Numbered from the stretch's first letter, positions 11,101 through 22,622 are shown. The stretch: 64,000 nt of DNA from Tetraselmis striata (GCA_006384855.1 VCJN01000486.1:1-64000); one strand, 5' to 3'. Translations and numbers: made by a program. Notes: generated by a model not told the origin, from the sequence alone.

Positions 11101-14100
11101 GCCGCAGCCTTGGCCTCCTGGAGCGAGACAACAGAAAGCGACAGCATTTATTCGCGCAACATACAAATTGCCGCGCATAAACATAGTCGGTAAGCATAGT
11201 TGCATGTTTCTCATTATTGAGGAGCCACCCACCCTGCGTGCCTCACGCTTTGCTCTGCGTTCTGCCTTGGCGACTTCCGCTTGATTATCACGCATCACTA
11301 CATCCAGCTCATTGCTGAATGACGACAAGAGTTGATGGAACTGCTGCATCTCCAACCTAAATCATCGGCATTCGTTAGTACAGGCGCAGCGTGCGTTGCC
11401 AGGTGCCTCAACCGCATCCACGCCAAGCATAGCACGGCACTCTCAACTTCCATGGCGCAAGCGTCCTCACTTTTTGGCATTCCCAATAAGGTAGGAGCAC
11501 AGATCTCGGAAATCCGTCTCCACTATACCAAGAAGGGTCTTCGCGTTTGTGACTGACTGAGCGGCGGCAGCGCGGAAGCTATTCATTGTAGACTGCACGC
11601 GGCAAGCCAAGTATGACATAACATTAGTCAGTCTAAGGCCGGAAGCGTTCAGCATTGAATCTCCACAATGAGGAACCGGATACATACCAAAAATACAGAC
11701 AAAGACAGCCCATGCGCAATGCTCTCGATGGTTGACAGCACATGCTACCGGCTGCCCGGATCTGACCTGGAATGTATCTGCGTGGCCCAAGGGCTCGACG
11801 CAGCTTAGAGCAGCATCCAGCCGGCTGCATGAGCGCTCCATGTCCGCCAACTCCGAGGACAGGTTCTGATGTGGCCGCAGCGACAGGAGCGTCATCACAG
11901 GGGGACCGCAGAGATAGCAGTCCGAATCATCACATGCGATTGTTTACTTCGGCACCACGCAACAAGACCTATTTGATCACCTTTGCGTCGATTCGCCCAG
12001 CGGCGGCTGAGTGCTCGAGTTCGTCCTTCAGCGGCTTCACGTCTGCACCAAGGTGCCTCACGAGTTCCTTGGCGACAAAGTGAAGCAACGTCTTTTTCTG
12101 GTTCTTTGTGGATTTCACCTGCAGTCCACAGCCCAATGTGGTGTCAGAAAAGCTACATGCACCAACCAAAGGTGGACAGGCATCAACCCGGATACCTCAG
12201 GCATGCTACGTCTAAGGCTATTTACCTCCTTCAGCTTGAGCAAGACTTCCAGCTGGAAGCCCGCGGCTCCAGAGTTCCGGCCTCCGGCATTGAGGAAGTT
12301 TCCGACGGCCAGAACAATCTTCAGCACACTGCGGAGCTGTTGACTACTCCGCACCTCTGCGTTGGCAGCCTGCAGCATACGATTTAGTAGTAAGCGATGA
12401 TAGCAAATAAGCAGACCTGCCTGGAGGTCCCAGCTACGTCACCCCTCCGTCATTGGGCCTGGTCGCCTGACAGGCGTGGAACTTGCCTGCAGACACGATA
12501 TCTTCTCTGCCGTCTCGCGCTCGCGGCTGCTGAACGAGCGCCGAAACAACTCTGCATCGATACGATGCTGCGCATACGGTACATCCAGCAGCGCCAGCAC
12601 AACTTGCTCCACGTCCGCGAGCTCCTGCACCGGGCCCTTGTATGCCTGTCAAGGACGAGCACAGGTGCGACTCAGTCCATAGCCTATAACAGTTCCAGGT
12701 ATTACACCCACGCATCGACAGCTAGCCCCACCTGCAGAAGCACCTCCTCATCCCTACTCGGCAGACATCCACGGAGGCCCTCCAAATCCTCGTCGCTCAG
12801 GGGAATCGCACTGTCACTTGCCCCCTTGCCCGATGGCTTTACGGTTTGGCTGAGAGCCAGCACTGTCGGCTTGACCTGCCGATAACAACGATACCCATGC
12901 CACGAGTCAGCGAACGCAGGACTGTGTGAACAGTATGAGCAGGACTTGGCTCCTCTCAACATGACTTATTGCCCTGCTCGAGGGGGGGGGGGGGGGGGGG
13001 GGTGGCAAGTCACACCTGTCCAGGGCCAAGCTTTAAGCGAGACAAAAACACGCCAATGTTCTGTGACCGACGCATCGGCAGCAGCATGGTCCGTGCCGGC
13101 TTGCGCCCAGCAGCGGGGGCCACAGGCTTGGTCTTTGCTGCCTTGGCGGCAAACTCGGCCTCCAACCCCTCAAAGTCGACAGTCACTTTGTCTTCACTGG
13201 TGAGCTCTTGCCATACGGTGTCTGCCACCTACAGAGAAACCATTGGCGGAGAGATTACAGGTCGACGAGCGAAATGATGTGAGCTTGAAAATGAAACACG
13301 TTAGCATTGGCAAGACATAGCGATGGCTATCTCAGGGATACGTTGGGGTTATGGAATCGATAAGCAGGCATGCCTACCTGGTGCTGTGGCAGCTTGCTCC
13401 AGAACAGCTTGACTGTCGGCACTGTTGGTTGGGGACCAGGGTCTACTGGGGGCGCCTCCTCAACGGGAGCCGCGGAGGAAACAGAAAGCCGCGATGGCCC
13501 AGGTGGGGGGGTCATACTGCATCGCTGCCCTGGTGGCGGAGGAGGTGGAGGAGGGGTGCCACCAGGGGCTGCCTTCCCAGGTGGCGGAGGTGGGGGCGGG
13601 GGAGTTCGGCCTGCGCCAGCTTTCCCGGGTGGCGGAGGCGGTGGTGGGGGAGTGCGGCCGGCGCCAACCTTCCCAGGTGGCGGAGGTGGGGGCGGGGGAG
13701 TGCGGCCTGCGCCAGCTTTCCCGGGTGGCGGAGGCGGTGGTGGGGGAGTGCGGCCGGCGCCAACCTTCCCAGGTGGCGGAGGTGGTGGTGGGGGAGTTCG
13801 GCCGGCGCCAACCTTCCCAGGTGGCGGAGGCGGTGGTGGGGGAGCACGGCCTGCGCCAACCTCGCCTAGTGGCGGAGGCGGTGGGGGTGGAGGGGGTGGT
13901 CGGGCTGTGCTGGTCTTGCGCGACAGCGGCATATCTCCCCCTGGACCGGACTGGAGCGGTGGCGGAGGAGGAGGAGGGGGCTGTGAGCGTTGCGGCTTCT
14001 TGGCTTGGGTTGCAGCTGGCAAGGGCGGCGGCGGCGGGGCGGGCGGCGGAGCCTTCTGGGGTGATGAATATGGCAGCTGCAGCGATGGCGGAGGCGGTAT

Positions 14101-16390
14101 CGCTGCCTCCTCCTGACCCGTGGCGCTGTGGCTCCCTAGCGCGTGGATAATACGAGAGCCAGCGCTGGCCTCTAGCGATGCTGCGGTGGCCACCTCTGTC
14201 CGGTCTGAAGCACCGGAAAAGGAAGCTTGAACAACAGGTGCGGAACACTGTTGCTCGGCGCTGCCACCGGAGCCATGCCGCTGTTGGTCTGCTGCCGCCT
14301 GCCCGAGGGAGGCAGACGGGGGCGAGGCTGGCGCTGCTTGGCACCGCGGTGACGGCAGGATGGCCAGCTGCTTGGATTTTGGCCGTGGCGTCACTTCACG
14401 GGAGGCACTGCTGCGCGGTGTCCCATACGGCGTGCCCTTTTCGTTGCTAGTTGGCGTCGATGGCCGGGATCTTGAGAACGCGACGCTCCGCAGTGCGGGG
14501 GGAGACCTTTCCCGGCGCTTTTGGGAGGGGGCAGGACTCGGGGCAGGAGGCGGCGCCACCTCTGCCACAGCTTGCGGCTCCTCCTGTGGCAGATCCTCCT
14601 CATCGCTGTCCTCATCCACTTTTCGCCGGACTGAGAGCGTCAAGAGGCGATGAGCTTGGTGCGCAATCGCTCCTGCGGGGGCAATTCAGGGCCTAGTGAG
14701 CCCCTGCTGATCACCGGCACACCTACATATCTGTCCAGGGGGTTCGGCACACGGGACACGGCCCACCTTTGCGCGCTTGCCTCCGCTGCAGGTTGTCGCT
14801 GAATGCCAGCTTCACATACTTGAAAACTGGGCGGTCGCCATATTTCTCAAATGTGAACTTGTACACCGCCCTGGCGCCAGGCCGCTGCGAATTGGCTGCT
14901 GTGAAGACCTACCTCGCCGCAGGCGAGGGGCACAAGTGAGAGAGGGCGGCAAAGGGGCTGACGGAGGGAGCGCTTGCACCTCACACCCCACCCAGAATCA
15001 CGAGGACGGCGGCGGCTCACCTTAGGCTTCACCAGCGCTACAAAGGGCTCGTCCAATGCGTTTGCATGGCTGAGGGTGAGCCACTTGGGCGTCGATCTCT
15101 CCTCGGCGGGCGTGACGCTGACATACAGCATCGGCAGCGTCGTCCCGCTCCGCACCTCAATCACGCAGTGGCTCTCCATCACCTCCACCCTCCCCCCCGC
15201 CCGCGTGCTCCAGACCCCGCGGCCGCTGCGGCTGCCAATGTTGAGGCAGTTGGTGCAGCCAAGGCCGGTGGCGGAGCACAGCCGCACCAGCAGTGGCTCT
15301 GACAGATCCTCCATAGCGCCGGCCGGTTCGCCCTCCTTGCCATCCACTCCTTGCTCCACCGACGCGCAGGATTCAGCCATCCTGGGACTTGGCAGGTTCT
15401 CCTGCATGGAGACGGCGCGTTGGAGTATGCCCTGCTGCTGAGGGCGGAGGGGGGACTGGCAGAATGCGCTGTCCCGCATGGATCCGGTCGGCGTCACCCC
15501 TGGGCTGCAGTTCTCCGACGGCTCATTGTCCCCCAGTGGCCGGCGGGGAAACTGCGCGCGGTGCGGGGACTGCGTGCCATGCGTCTTGAAGGGAGAGGCT
15601 TGGGGGGAGTTGCAGGCGCTACGGTTCAGGTGCTGCCCAGCGTCGGATAGGGCATGCCGCTGGAGGCTGTGGTTCAGGGGCGAGCTGGTTTGGTTCCAGG
15701 CTGCGCCCCTCGTCAGGTTCTCCTCCCCGCCGGTGCAAAGGACCATTTTCGTGGGCGAATTGAAGAGGGCGCCAAGCTCTGACAGCGTAGGCCTCGACGC
15801 AGATCTGCCAACTCCGGGCGATTGCCTGGCTGTGTCGCGATGGTCGCTGGGATGGGCTGTGTCGCCACTCAAGGAGGAAGATGGCATGCCTGACACACTC
15901 TGCGATGCCTCCTGCGGCATACGAGTCCCGTTTCAGGCTGCACGGTAATCATGCCATGGACAGTGCTAGCGTCTGCCCCTGGGACACGCACACCCGCATG
16001 TCCCAAGCCACAGCACTCCTCAACAGCCCGAAGGTCTTTCGACAGGATCGCCGGTAGCCCCACGTTGGGCGTGTTGCTCACCTGATCATGCACATGGTCC
16101 TGGCCGGAACCACCTCTCCGCCAGGGTAGCGACGCCCTCAGGCTCCTCTTGGCGGGACCGAGCGGCGAGGCAGGGGAGTCTGGCCCGTCCGACCAGTCTT
16201 TGGAACCCCCTAGCTTGAGCCACCTGGCGGACTTGAGCGCCCCCAACCTGGGGGTCCCCCGCGGCGTGGAGGCCCGCGTGGAGCGCGGCGTGTCCACCTC
16301 GCTCTCTGACGTCACTACATCCAGGCTGTACTCTGGAACATTGGGGCCCACGTTGGTGCCAGAGGAGCTCCGCCTCCGAAACAGCCTCAT
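8113..16390 (-). CDS. Formin (FH1-FH2 actin nucleator)
   Basis: Formins nucleate and processively elongate actin filaments; FH1 binds profilin-actin and FH2 binds the barbed end. Sixteen exons, in transcript order: 16390-16082, 15911-15021, 14884-14767, 14672-13378, 13228-13016, 12875-12732, 12645-12487, 12369-12226, 12118-11981, 11865-11767, 11592-11471, 11356-11233, 11117-10997, 10885-10644, 10543-9554, 8979-8113. All phases match, giving about 1,990 residues from MRLFRRRSSS. Residues 1-400 are Ser/Pro/Arg-rich, followed by a compact stretch (about 330-435) of unknown fold, possibly a C2-like membrane domain (inference). FH1 runs about residues 600-820. FH2 (about 855-1250) shows VPTVKLFWSKL, TVWQEL, RRSQNIGVFL, AVGNFLNAGGR near 1066 and TLLHFVAKEL. 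A tail of about 740 residues follows, basic just after FH2 and then Ser/Pro-rich. The N-terminal PTEN-like phosphatase of plant class II formins is not visible. The exon 7 donor is GC rather than GT. Confidence 0.92.
12481..12487 (-). other. GC-AG intron donor in formin
   Basis: The boundary after exon 7 reads CTGCAG then GCAAGT (sense strand; intron bases 12486-12481), the usual consensus of GC-AG introns. Using it joins ISCLQ in phase to AANAEVRSS of exon 8, inside the FH2 alignment; no GT nearby keeps the frame. Confidence 0.8.
12982..13002 (-). repeat. Intronic poly-C run (sense strand), 21 nt
   Basis: Appears as G on the plus strand. It lies in the formin intron between exons 5 and 6 (13015-12876), eight bases after the donor, so it is C on the transcribed sense strand as in the KH gene. 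Confidence 0.95.
13560..13870 (-). repeat. 48-bp coding minisatellite of the FH1 domain
   Basis: About six head-to-tail copies of a 48-bp unit inside formin exon 4. Each codes for 16 residues of the form GK(V/A)GAGRT followed by eight prolines. Alternate units share the same silent differences, which suggests growth by two-unit steps. The repeats form the profilin-binding part of FH1, so copy number should alter how many profilin-actin complexes can dock. Confidence 0.9.
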
Positions 16391-17177
16391 CCCTGTCTTG
16401 CTGGGCTGGTTGGGTGTCCGGCGCCGCCCACCGACTCGGTCCTGCTACGCTGCCCGTGACCAGGCCTGTGGCTGCAGCACCGCCTGCGCACCAGGTCGCG
16501 CGACCAGCGTCTCAGACGATGGCCTGGGCACACGTGCAGTAAAGCGCTTAAAGCGCCGTTGACGTCACGGCTGTGTGACCGAAACCGGGTGGTGGTAAGA
16601 AGTCGCGGGTGGTAAACGTGGGTGACCTCCCCTCTCCCCCCTGGACTACCTCGCACAAAGCGACAGCTGCCCAGCCCAACGGCTCCGCGAGAGGTGCCCT
16701 GGCGTTTCCGCACCTGAGCACGTCCGCGTTGGCACCCTCTGCACGAGGCGCAGGTACGCTGGGGACGGCCGGGCCAGCTGCGCTTCGGACGGCGGATTAA
16801 TGCGGCGCTCGGCCTGACTTGCCGGTCGAGCACACGGGTGTTCTGCTCCCGCCGCAGCGACGGCTGGTGGAAACTGCGCGCCAGCTGCGTGAGGAGGCCA
16901 CCTGCGTTCCGGCGGCCAGCGGTGACAGGTCGATATCTTGTCACCGGCTGCTTCCAGTGATTAGTCCCTACCATCAGTTCCCGCCCCGCCCCGGTACTGG
17001 TATACCTTCAACCCCTTACCTGTACCAGGTAGCGACTACAGGTGCCCTGTTGCGACGTCGCGACGACCTCAGTCAAGTCAAGCAGTCGTCGCGTGTTGCG
17101 CGCCGGTCCGTCTGCTGCGAGTCAGCGGCGCGCGGTCCGGCGCAGCATCGGAGTCGTACGGGTAGTTTGAATTTTTA
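16391..17177 (-). promoter_or_regulatory. Upstream region of the formin gene
   Basis: Holds no supported gene. Two palindromic bZIP/bHLH-type sites lie close to the formin start at 16390: CACGTG (G-box) at 16531-16536 and TGACGTCA (CRE) at 16560-16567, that is 140-180 bases upstream. No TATA box is evident. Function is inferred from motif and position only. Confidence 0.4.
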
Positions 17178-17310
17178 TATTACATCAGGGCTTTCACAAA
17201 AGCGCACTACAACAGAACTAAGAGCAACTATGAAAGGTTGCCAGCAAAAGAGAGACACAAGCCTGAAACCAAGGTCGAGCTGGAGGACAGGGAGCCAAGA
17301 ACTAAGCCGA
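17178..17310 (-). mobile_element. 3'-end fragment of a non-LTR element
   Basis: About 130 bases that match, in reverse orientation, the last part of the element ending at 18948 (through the block reading GTTGCTGTTAGTTCTG on the minus strand). It is a severely 5'-truncated copy whose 3' end lies at 17178. Confidence 0.7.
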
Positions 17311-17486
17311 CCCATGAAACGGGTAGGTTTGATGGGTCGGTTTTGCTCGTCGTCCGCCATCATCATCATTTAATCGCCTCTGTCGTCTATGCGTCTATAC
17401 ATACAACCCTACGGGTACAGGTACAGGTAAAACCCGGGATACAGCAGAATTACAGACATACAGGGTACAGCCGTACATGTAGTAGC

Positions 17487-17530
17487 GAGTACCGGTGTGA
17501 ATTACAAAAACGGCAGTAACAAATCAACCT
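17487..17530 (-). mobile_element. 3'-tail remnant of nuclease-domain LINE family
   Basis: On the minus strand this reads GTTACTGCCGTTTTTGTAATTCACACC, split here as GTTACTGCCG and TTTTTGTAATTCACACC. The same terminal motif ends the element copy at 54.59-56.36 kb. Confidence 0.6.
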
Positions 17531-17535
17531 ACTTT

Positions 17536-17698
17536 TTTTTCCCGCCCCCGGGACAGGACTGGCACCAGTGAGGTAGCACCGTGTCCCTTGCAGCGTCTCT
17601 ACGACGGCCGTTCCGGCAGCAATCCCGTTACGGAAAGCCCTGGGTAGCCGACGCTCCGTTATAGTCATCAAGAAAATTGCCGAAGCATTCTGCAAGAC
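17536..17698 (-). mobile_element. SINE copy, long form
   Basis: Same family as 58559-58659 and 28455-28655. On the minus strand it contains GGGCTTTCCGTAACGGG, GGCCGTCGTAGAGACGC and CCTGTCCCGGGGGCGGG and ends in a run of A (T9 on the plus strand at about 17532-17540). Its distal part is interrupted by the insertion at 17711-18948 and resumes at 18961-18985. Confidence 0.65.
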
Positions 17699-17710
17699 TA
17701 ACTAGTTGCC

Positions 17711-18948
17711 CCTTGCACTCCATGCGGAAAGTACAAGAAACCCTGAGCCAGAGCATTCACACGGTCCGTTTCGCAAAGCTTGCTGCGCGTATGCCTACAA
17801 ACGGCCCTGACAGCAACCGCTTCGGAGGTCGCCTCTTACGCGCTGCGACAGCGTTCCTGGTGACTGATCCTCCAAGTGAGGGTCGCCTTGGTGAAGTCCG
17901 TGAGCGTTCCCCTGAGTACTACGATTCCATGTTCCGTGTTGCCGCTTGCCGCCCATTTGGCCTTCCGGCGGCTCCTGTCCTCTCCCTTGGCGAGCCATGC
18001 TCTTGTGCTTCTTGCCCGTTCTCGGTACAAGGTATGCTTGCCCGTTTGGAGGATGCTGGCGCGGAGTTCACTCCTTCAACTAGGGCGGTCGCATACGCTG
18101 ATCACGTGGCACGTTGCTCTGGGGGCGACTCGACCCACGCCGCACACGAGTGGGCGGCACATGGCCTTTCCGACATTTGCCACGACGTGAAGTCCGCGCT
18201 GGGCGTGGGTGTCCAGATCCTCACGGACCCGTCGGTGCTTGTTTCTCTCCCGAAGGGCAGCGACGGGCGGCCTGCCGATGTTGGGCTTTTCGGGTATGGC
18301 GGTATCCGCGGAAACACGGTTGCTGTCGATACCACCGTTGCCCCTATCCTCGGCGTGTCAACCTCGGATCCAACGACTGCTTTGCGGGCTGCTGAGCGCC
18401 ACAAAATCCAGAAGTATGACGAGGGTGTCCGAAACGCCGCCGGCATGCTTCGCTTTGTTCCTTTCGCCGTTTCCGAGTTTGGCTCGTTGGCCCCGCACGC
18501 CGAGGCTTTCTTGGTGGAGCTCGCGAAAGCTAGCCACGCACACACTGGCAAAAAAATCGGCCAGCTCTTGTCTGGGTGGCGCCGCCGTTTCTCCTTGCTC
18601 ATCAACATGGCACATGCAGACAACGTTCTTGGCGGGGTCGCGGCCGCGCGTGCGGCACGTGATGGTGCTCCTGCGCCTGCGTCGCGTCGCTCGTCGGCAT
18701 GTGTTGCTATGACCCGGGTCATTGGCTGCAAGCGTCCTCGCCGAGGCTGATAGCCTAGCGGGGGTTGCTTTGGTTCCTGGCAGCTAAGTGACTTCGTGGT
18801 TCCCTTGTCTCCTTCTTGGTTCTTGGCTCCCTGTCCTCCTGCTCGACTTTGGTTTCATGCTTGTGTCTCTCTTTTGCTGGCAACCTTTCATAGTTGCTGT
18901 TAGTTCTGTTTGTAGTGCGCTTTTGTGGAAGCCCTTATGTAATTAACT
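17711..18948 (+). mobile_element. 5'-truncated non-LTR retrotransposon with target duplication
   Basis: Bounded by exact 12-bp direct repeats TAACTAGTTGCC at 17699-17710 and 18949-18960. The interrupted sequence is recognisable as one uninterrupted piece (minus strand) at about 28460-28495. 5' truncation plus a variable-length target duplication is the signature of target-primed reverse transcription. The 3' end carries CCCTTATGTAAT, including TGTAA, with no poly(A). It encodes the fragment at 17713-18750. Confidence 0.8.
17713..18750 (+). pseudogene. C-terminal fragment of retroelement polyprotein, nuclease-like
   Basis: One open frame of about 345 codons ending at TGA 18748-18750. The methionine at 17677 lies outside the element, so it is not a true start. 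Visible blocks: C.C..CPFSV, HVARC.GGDSTHAAHEW, G.RPADVGLFG, GNTVAVDTTVAP, ERHKIQKYDEGVR, RFVPFAVSEFG, HTGKKIGQLL and a basic end, CKRPRRG. A D..PAD / D.T / E..K / Y order followed by a FG block resembles a PD-(D/E)XK-type nuclease downstream of RT in some algal and protist retroelements. That assignment is inferred, not proven. No RT remains in this copy. Confidence 0.6.
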
Positions 18949-18960
18949 TAACTAGTTGCC

Positions 18961-19189
18961 AATGACGAAATTTCCAACACTGTGGGATCACCGTCTAAAA
19001 CACTGCCATCAAAATACCCCGCACTGACCACGAAAGGTCCGCCCTACCCGTTTGGGCGTCGGCGCGAGGGAGGGGGGGGGGGGGGCGCCATAGCTGAAAA
19101 ATTTCCCATTCCCAGTAAAATCTAGGGCGCCGTGAAGGGAGGGGGGGACCCCGCCCAAAATAAAGGCAGTTAAGTCCTCATGTGTTGAC
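18961..19189. other. Spacer between retroelements
   Basis: The first 25 bases are the displaced end of the SINE copy. The rest holds an impure G run at about 19069-19086 and no recognisable gene. It may be 3' untranslated sequence of the LINE that follows on the minus strand. Confidence 0.4.
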
Positions 19190-19224
19190 GCAATAACCTA
19201 ACTAGTAATAAAATCCCTCCGGAA

Positions 19225-22200
19225 CTAACAAGCCAAAAGTATGACGTGATACCCCCACCGCGGGCACTCCACCAACATATGTTCGATAGTCTCATATTCA
19301 CCTCCGCCACGTGCAAGGCAGTGTTCCAGGAACCGCTCAAGCATGGCATGAATCCGGGCCAATCGGCGGGCAGTGGGAAATACTCGGGTGCGTAATTGTA
19401 TCATAATGTGCAACCCGGCCACAACCCCCGCGGGGACACCCACACCGTATTGTGGCAAGGGGTTTGACGCATAAAACGCCTGGCGGACATATATACCCCA
19501 GGTTTTATTGCGTGCTAACGATGCCGACGATTCGTAAAGCGCCCACACCGATGCCTTTACTAGTTTAGCGGCATCGCGCGCGTGCGGCTAGTGACCTCCA
19601 CTCAAGTGGAAGGTGCGCCCCCTCAGCTAGCCCTACGTTCGCCCTAGCTAGTCGATCTAACCACCGCACAGTCCCTGACGTCCACGTGTTAGGGCGCGCC
19701 CCACTTGGCTGATCTACTAAATGGGTTATACATGTATTCAAGTCGGATGCGTTAAGGAACGCCCGAGCCCGTGCCGCAGCGGCCGTAGCCTCTATGGGCG
19801 CAATATTCAATTCCCGCATCATCGGTGCAGTGGCCACCCCAGGGGAGTTTTTACCAACCCCAATGAGGTACCGCAAGCACTGATTGAGTACGGTTTGTAA
19901 TTTATTTGCGCCGCTAGTTCTATCCATGCCCCATACTTCACACCCATAAGTTAAAACCGGCAGTACACAGGTTTTAAAGACCGACACACGCACATTAATA
20001 GGAATTATGTTTCGTCCACCGACTAATACCGAATCGAGCGCCTCAATGGCGCGTTTACCCTTCTTAACCCGGTCGTCTACTACGTGTTGCATACCTAAAC
20101 CCGACTTAATGACCGTACCCAAGTACCTATATTCATTTACAACCGGTACCCGTCCCCCCCCCCAAGCTGCCATCGGGCAGCTTGTTCGCGTAACGCGGTC
20201 TCGTCTGAAAATCGGCCTAATGCCATCACCCCACACTTAAGTACCCCAAACCCCATAAAATGGTCCTCCGCCCACTGCGAGAAGTGGGCGAACATGGCAT
20301 GCAGGTTATCGAACGAGCCTGTGATACCAACAGCGTCGTCCGCGTATAACTGACCTGGCACCCTTAGTGGTTGCCTTGCCGCCAATGTGTCGGTGCACCC
20401 TGGTACATCGCACCCTAGATGTTCTACCCCATCGAATATATCGTTAATAAATATGTAAATAGGATGGGGGAAGCGGGGCATCCCTGTCGGAGGCCACGCT
20501 CTATGTGTATGGGGTCTGATAGTGTTCCCGGGGCCACCCCTGTCTTGACCCGTACCATACTATCCCTGTATAAAGTTTGAATGAAGGTAAGCATATGACC
20601 CGTAACTCCTATGGCTTGTAGTTTTAGGAATAAAATCTCACGAGGTACGGTGTCATATGCATTCCTAAAGTCAATAAAGCCCGCGTACGTGGGTAGACCT
20701 ACCTGCCGCTTGGCGACGAGCCGCGATATCGAACAGGCTGGCGATTTGCATGGGGCCCTCCTCATTCCGCATAAAACCCGCTTGCCAACGGCGGATTATC
20801 CCTTTAGCTTGGCAGACGTCTTGTAAGCGTTGGGTAATGACGGTCATGAGGAGTTTCATAGCGGCACCCATAATCGAAATACCCCTATAATTGTCCACAA
20901 CGATCGCGTCGCCTTTCTTGGGCACCGATACTATGCATGGCCGAGCTACGCCACTGCTGGGGGATATAGTTCTTAGTCCATATTCCGTTAATTAAGGCCA
21001 GCAATGCCTTGCCAAAATGGCTATTTCGGGCATATATCGCCAATTTTAAAGCCTCCGCAGTGATCCCATCCTGCCCGTGGCCCTTATTATTTTTTCAACG
21101 CCTAAGAGCCTTGACTAGTTCCTCCCAGGTTATAGGCCCATTAATCCCGTTTAGTGCGGGGGCAATAGGTGGCGATCTACCGTGGCTGTGTTCCCACGCC
21201 GCACGGTATATCGCAACCCGTTGTGCTAGGAGGTGGGGATCACGCAGTAGCTCCCGATAGTGCCGCGCCCAGCACGCATTGATTTCGCCCGGCTCGGTAT
21301 GAAGTACCCCCGATACCGGATCGCGTACTGGCTGGTTGTTCGCGCCCTCGAATGAACCCTGCCCCTTACGGAGAGAGCGCGCCCACTTCCAGAACTCCCG
21401 TCTCCCACCACCCTTCTTAAAATCCTGAACCGCTTTTTGGCACGGCCCGCTCCCTCTGGCGGCGGTGGTTATTACGTACTAGTGTCCGGACCCTATGCCA
21501 TGCAGCAGCAAAATGTGCCGACGCTAGAGCGGCATCCCGAGGGCCCCTAGTCCCCCGGCACGCCATAAAGGCCATGCGCCGACGATTAATCGCACCTAGG
21601 ATAGACCGTTGCAGCGGCGGCCCTAGGCCACGACGCCTGGGCTTGGTAACAGCCCCTACCCCACGCGCCGCCGACCATATTGCCTGGATAAAGTGGTCGG
21701 CGCCGGTGTCTAGGGATCCCCCCCCTCCCGAGGGCCCGCCGTCTACAAGTGGGTCATCTAGAGGGGTGAGCACCGCGAACGGATTAGCGGTGACAAAATC
21801 GTGGAACGGCTTGGGCCATTCAGAGGGAGAGTCACCGTGGGCCGGTTTGGGAATGGACCTTGCAGACATGCGTTCATGCAGGGGAGGTGGACAGGTATCC
21901 TCACGGATGGCGCCCACGGGAAAAGAAGACATGACAGGGAAGTGATCGGAGGTGTCCCAAGAGTAGTCCACCCATGCCGAGGGCGAGAGAGGGGGGGTAG
22001 GGCCTATGGTGGGAGGCCATACGATGAATGAAGTGGTCGAGAACGCGGCAGCTGCCCCTCCGACAAGTACCCCGTTCGCGCGCCGATGCATCCCGCGGCC
22101 ACATGGGCTTACCGCCGGGAAGGCACCGCCAACGCCTGAGTAGAGCCGTCAACTCCCTTTCATCCATGTTCCCATCCCCCCCCCCCCCCCCCCCACCACG

Positions 22201-22622
22201 ATCATATCCCTCGGATAGCTCGTACGAAGCCGCGCCAACTCTTCGCGCAGGCGGTCCCGATACGGTTCCCCCTGTGAGCCGGTGGGCAAATAGGCCGAGA
22301 TGAATACAGTGGCCGCGGAGTCACTGCAACCTCCCCCCACCCGGACATAGGTCCAACATGGGTGGGGCGCGCCGACTGCCCGCGCCCGGTACGGCGACCG
22401 GACTAACACACAACACCCACGTTCCGATGCAACGCTCTCCCCGAACGAATAGTAGTCAGAGTACCCATTAAAACGCACTCGCATATCGGTCGCCCTAACC
22501 GTGGTCTCCTGAACGAGTAGAACATCTACAGATCGCTCGATCCGCAGCGCGCCAACATCCTCCACCTTAGAAGACAACCCATTCACATTAAGCGTCGCAA
22601 CGCATAGGTGGGCGAGCATGGG
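19225..22622 (-). pseudogene. LINE ORF2: endonuclease, RT, zinc knuckle (broken)
   Basis: Endonuclease: ATLNVNGLSSK and DVLLVQETT near 22610-22500, ISAYLPTGS near 22290, then a run of 19 G (22194-22176) exactly where the metal-binding GD.N block belongs, after which the frame shifts; SDHFPV near 21950 closes the domain. RT: NYRGISIM near 20890, FIDFRNAYDTVPRE near 20670, RGLRQGCPASPILF near 20490, catalytic LYADDAVG near 20345, EYRYLGTVIKSG near 20115. The C-terminus has C..H....C spacing in EHMLVECPRW near 19275. At least four frame changes are needed to read through, so it is a pseudogene. Confidence 0.85.
22176..22194 (+). repeat. Poly-C run inside LINE endonuclease, 19 nt
   Basis: Poly-G on the LINE sense strand, between IVV and the DERELTALL stretch, replacing or stretching the GG before the GD.N motif and shifting the frame. 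Confidence 0.9.

Noticed and set aside
13370..14116. Glycine-rich plus-strand frame over the formin FH1
   Set aside because: It is the antisense of the poly-proline repeats; poly-Gly reads through any frame of this GC-rich array.
17677..17712. Methionine start for the nuclease-like frame at 17.7 kb
   Set aside because: These codons lie in the target duplication and flanking SINE, outside the truncated element.
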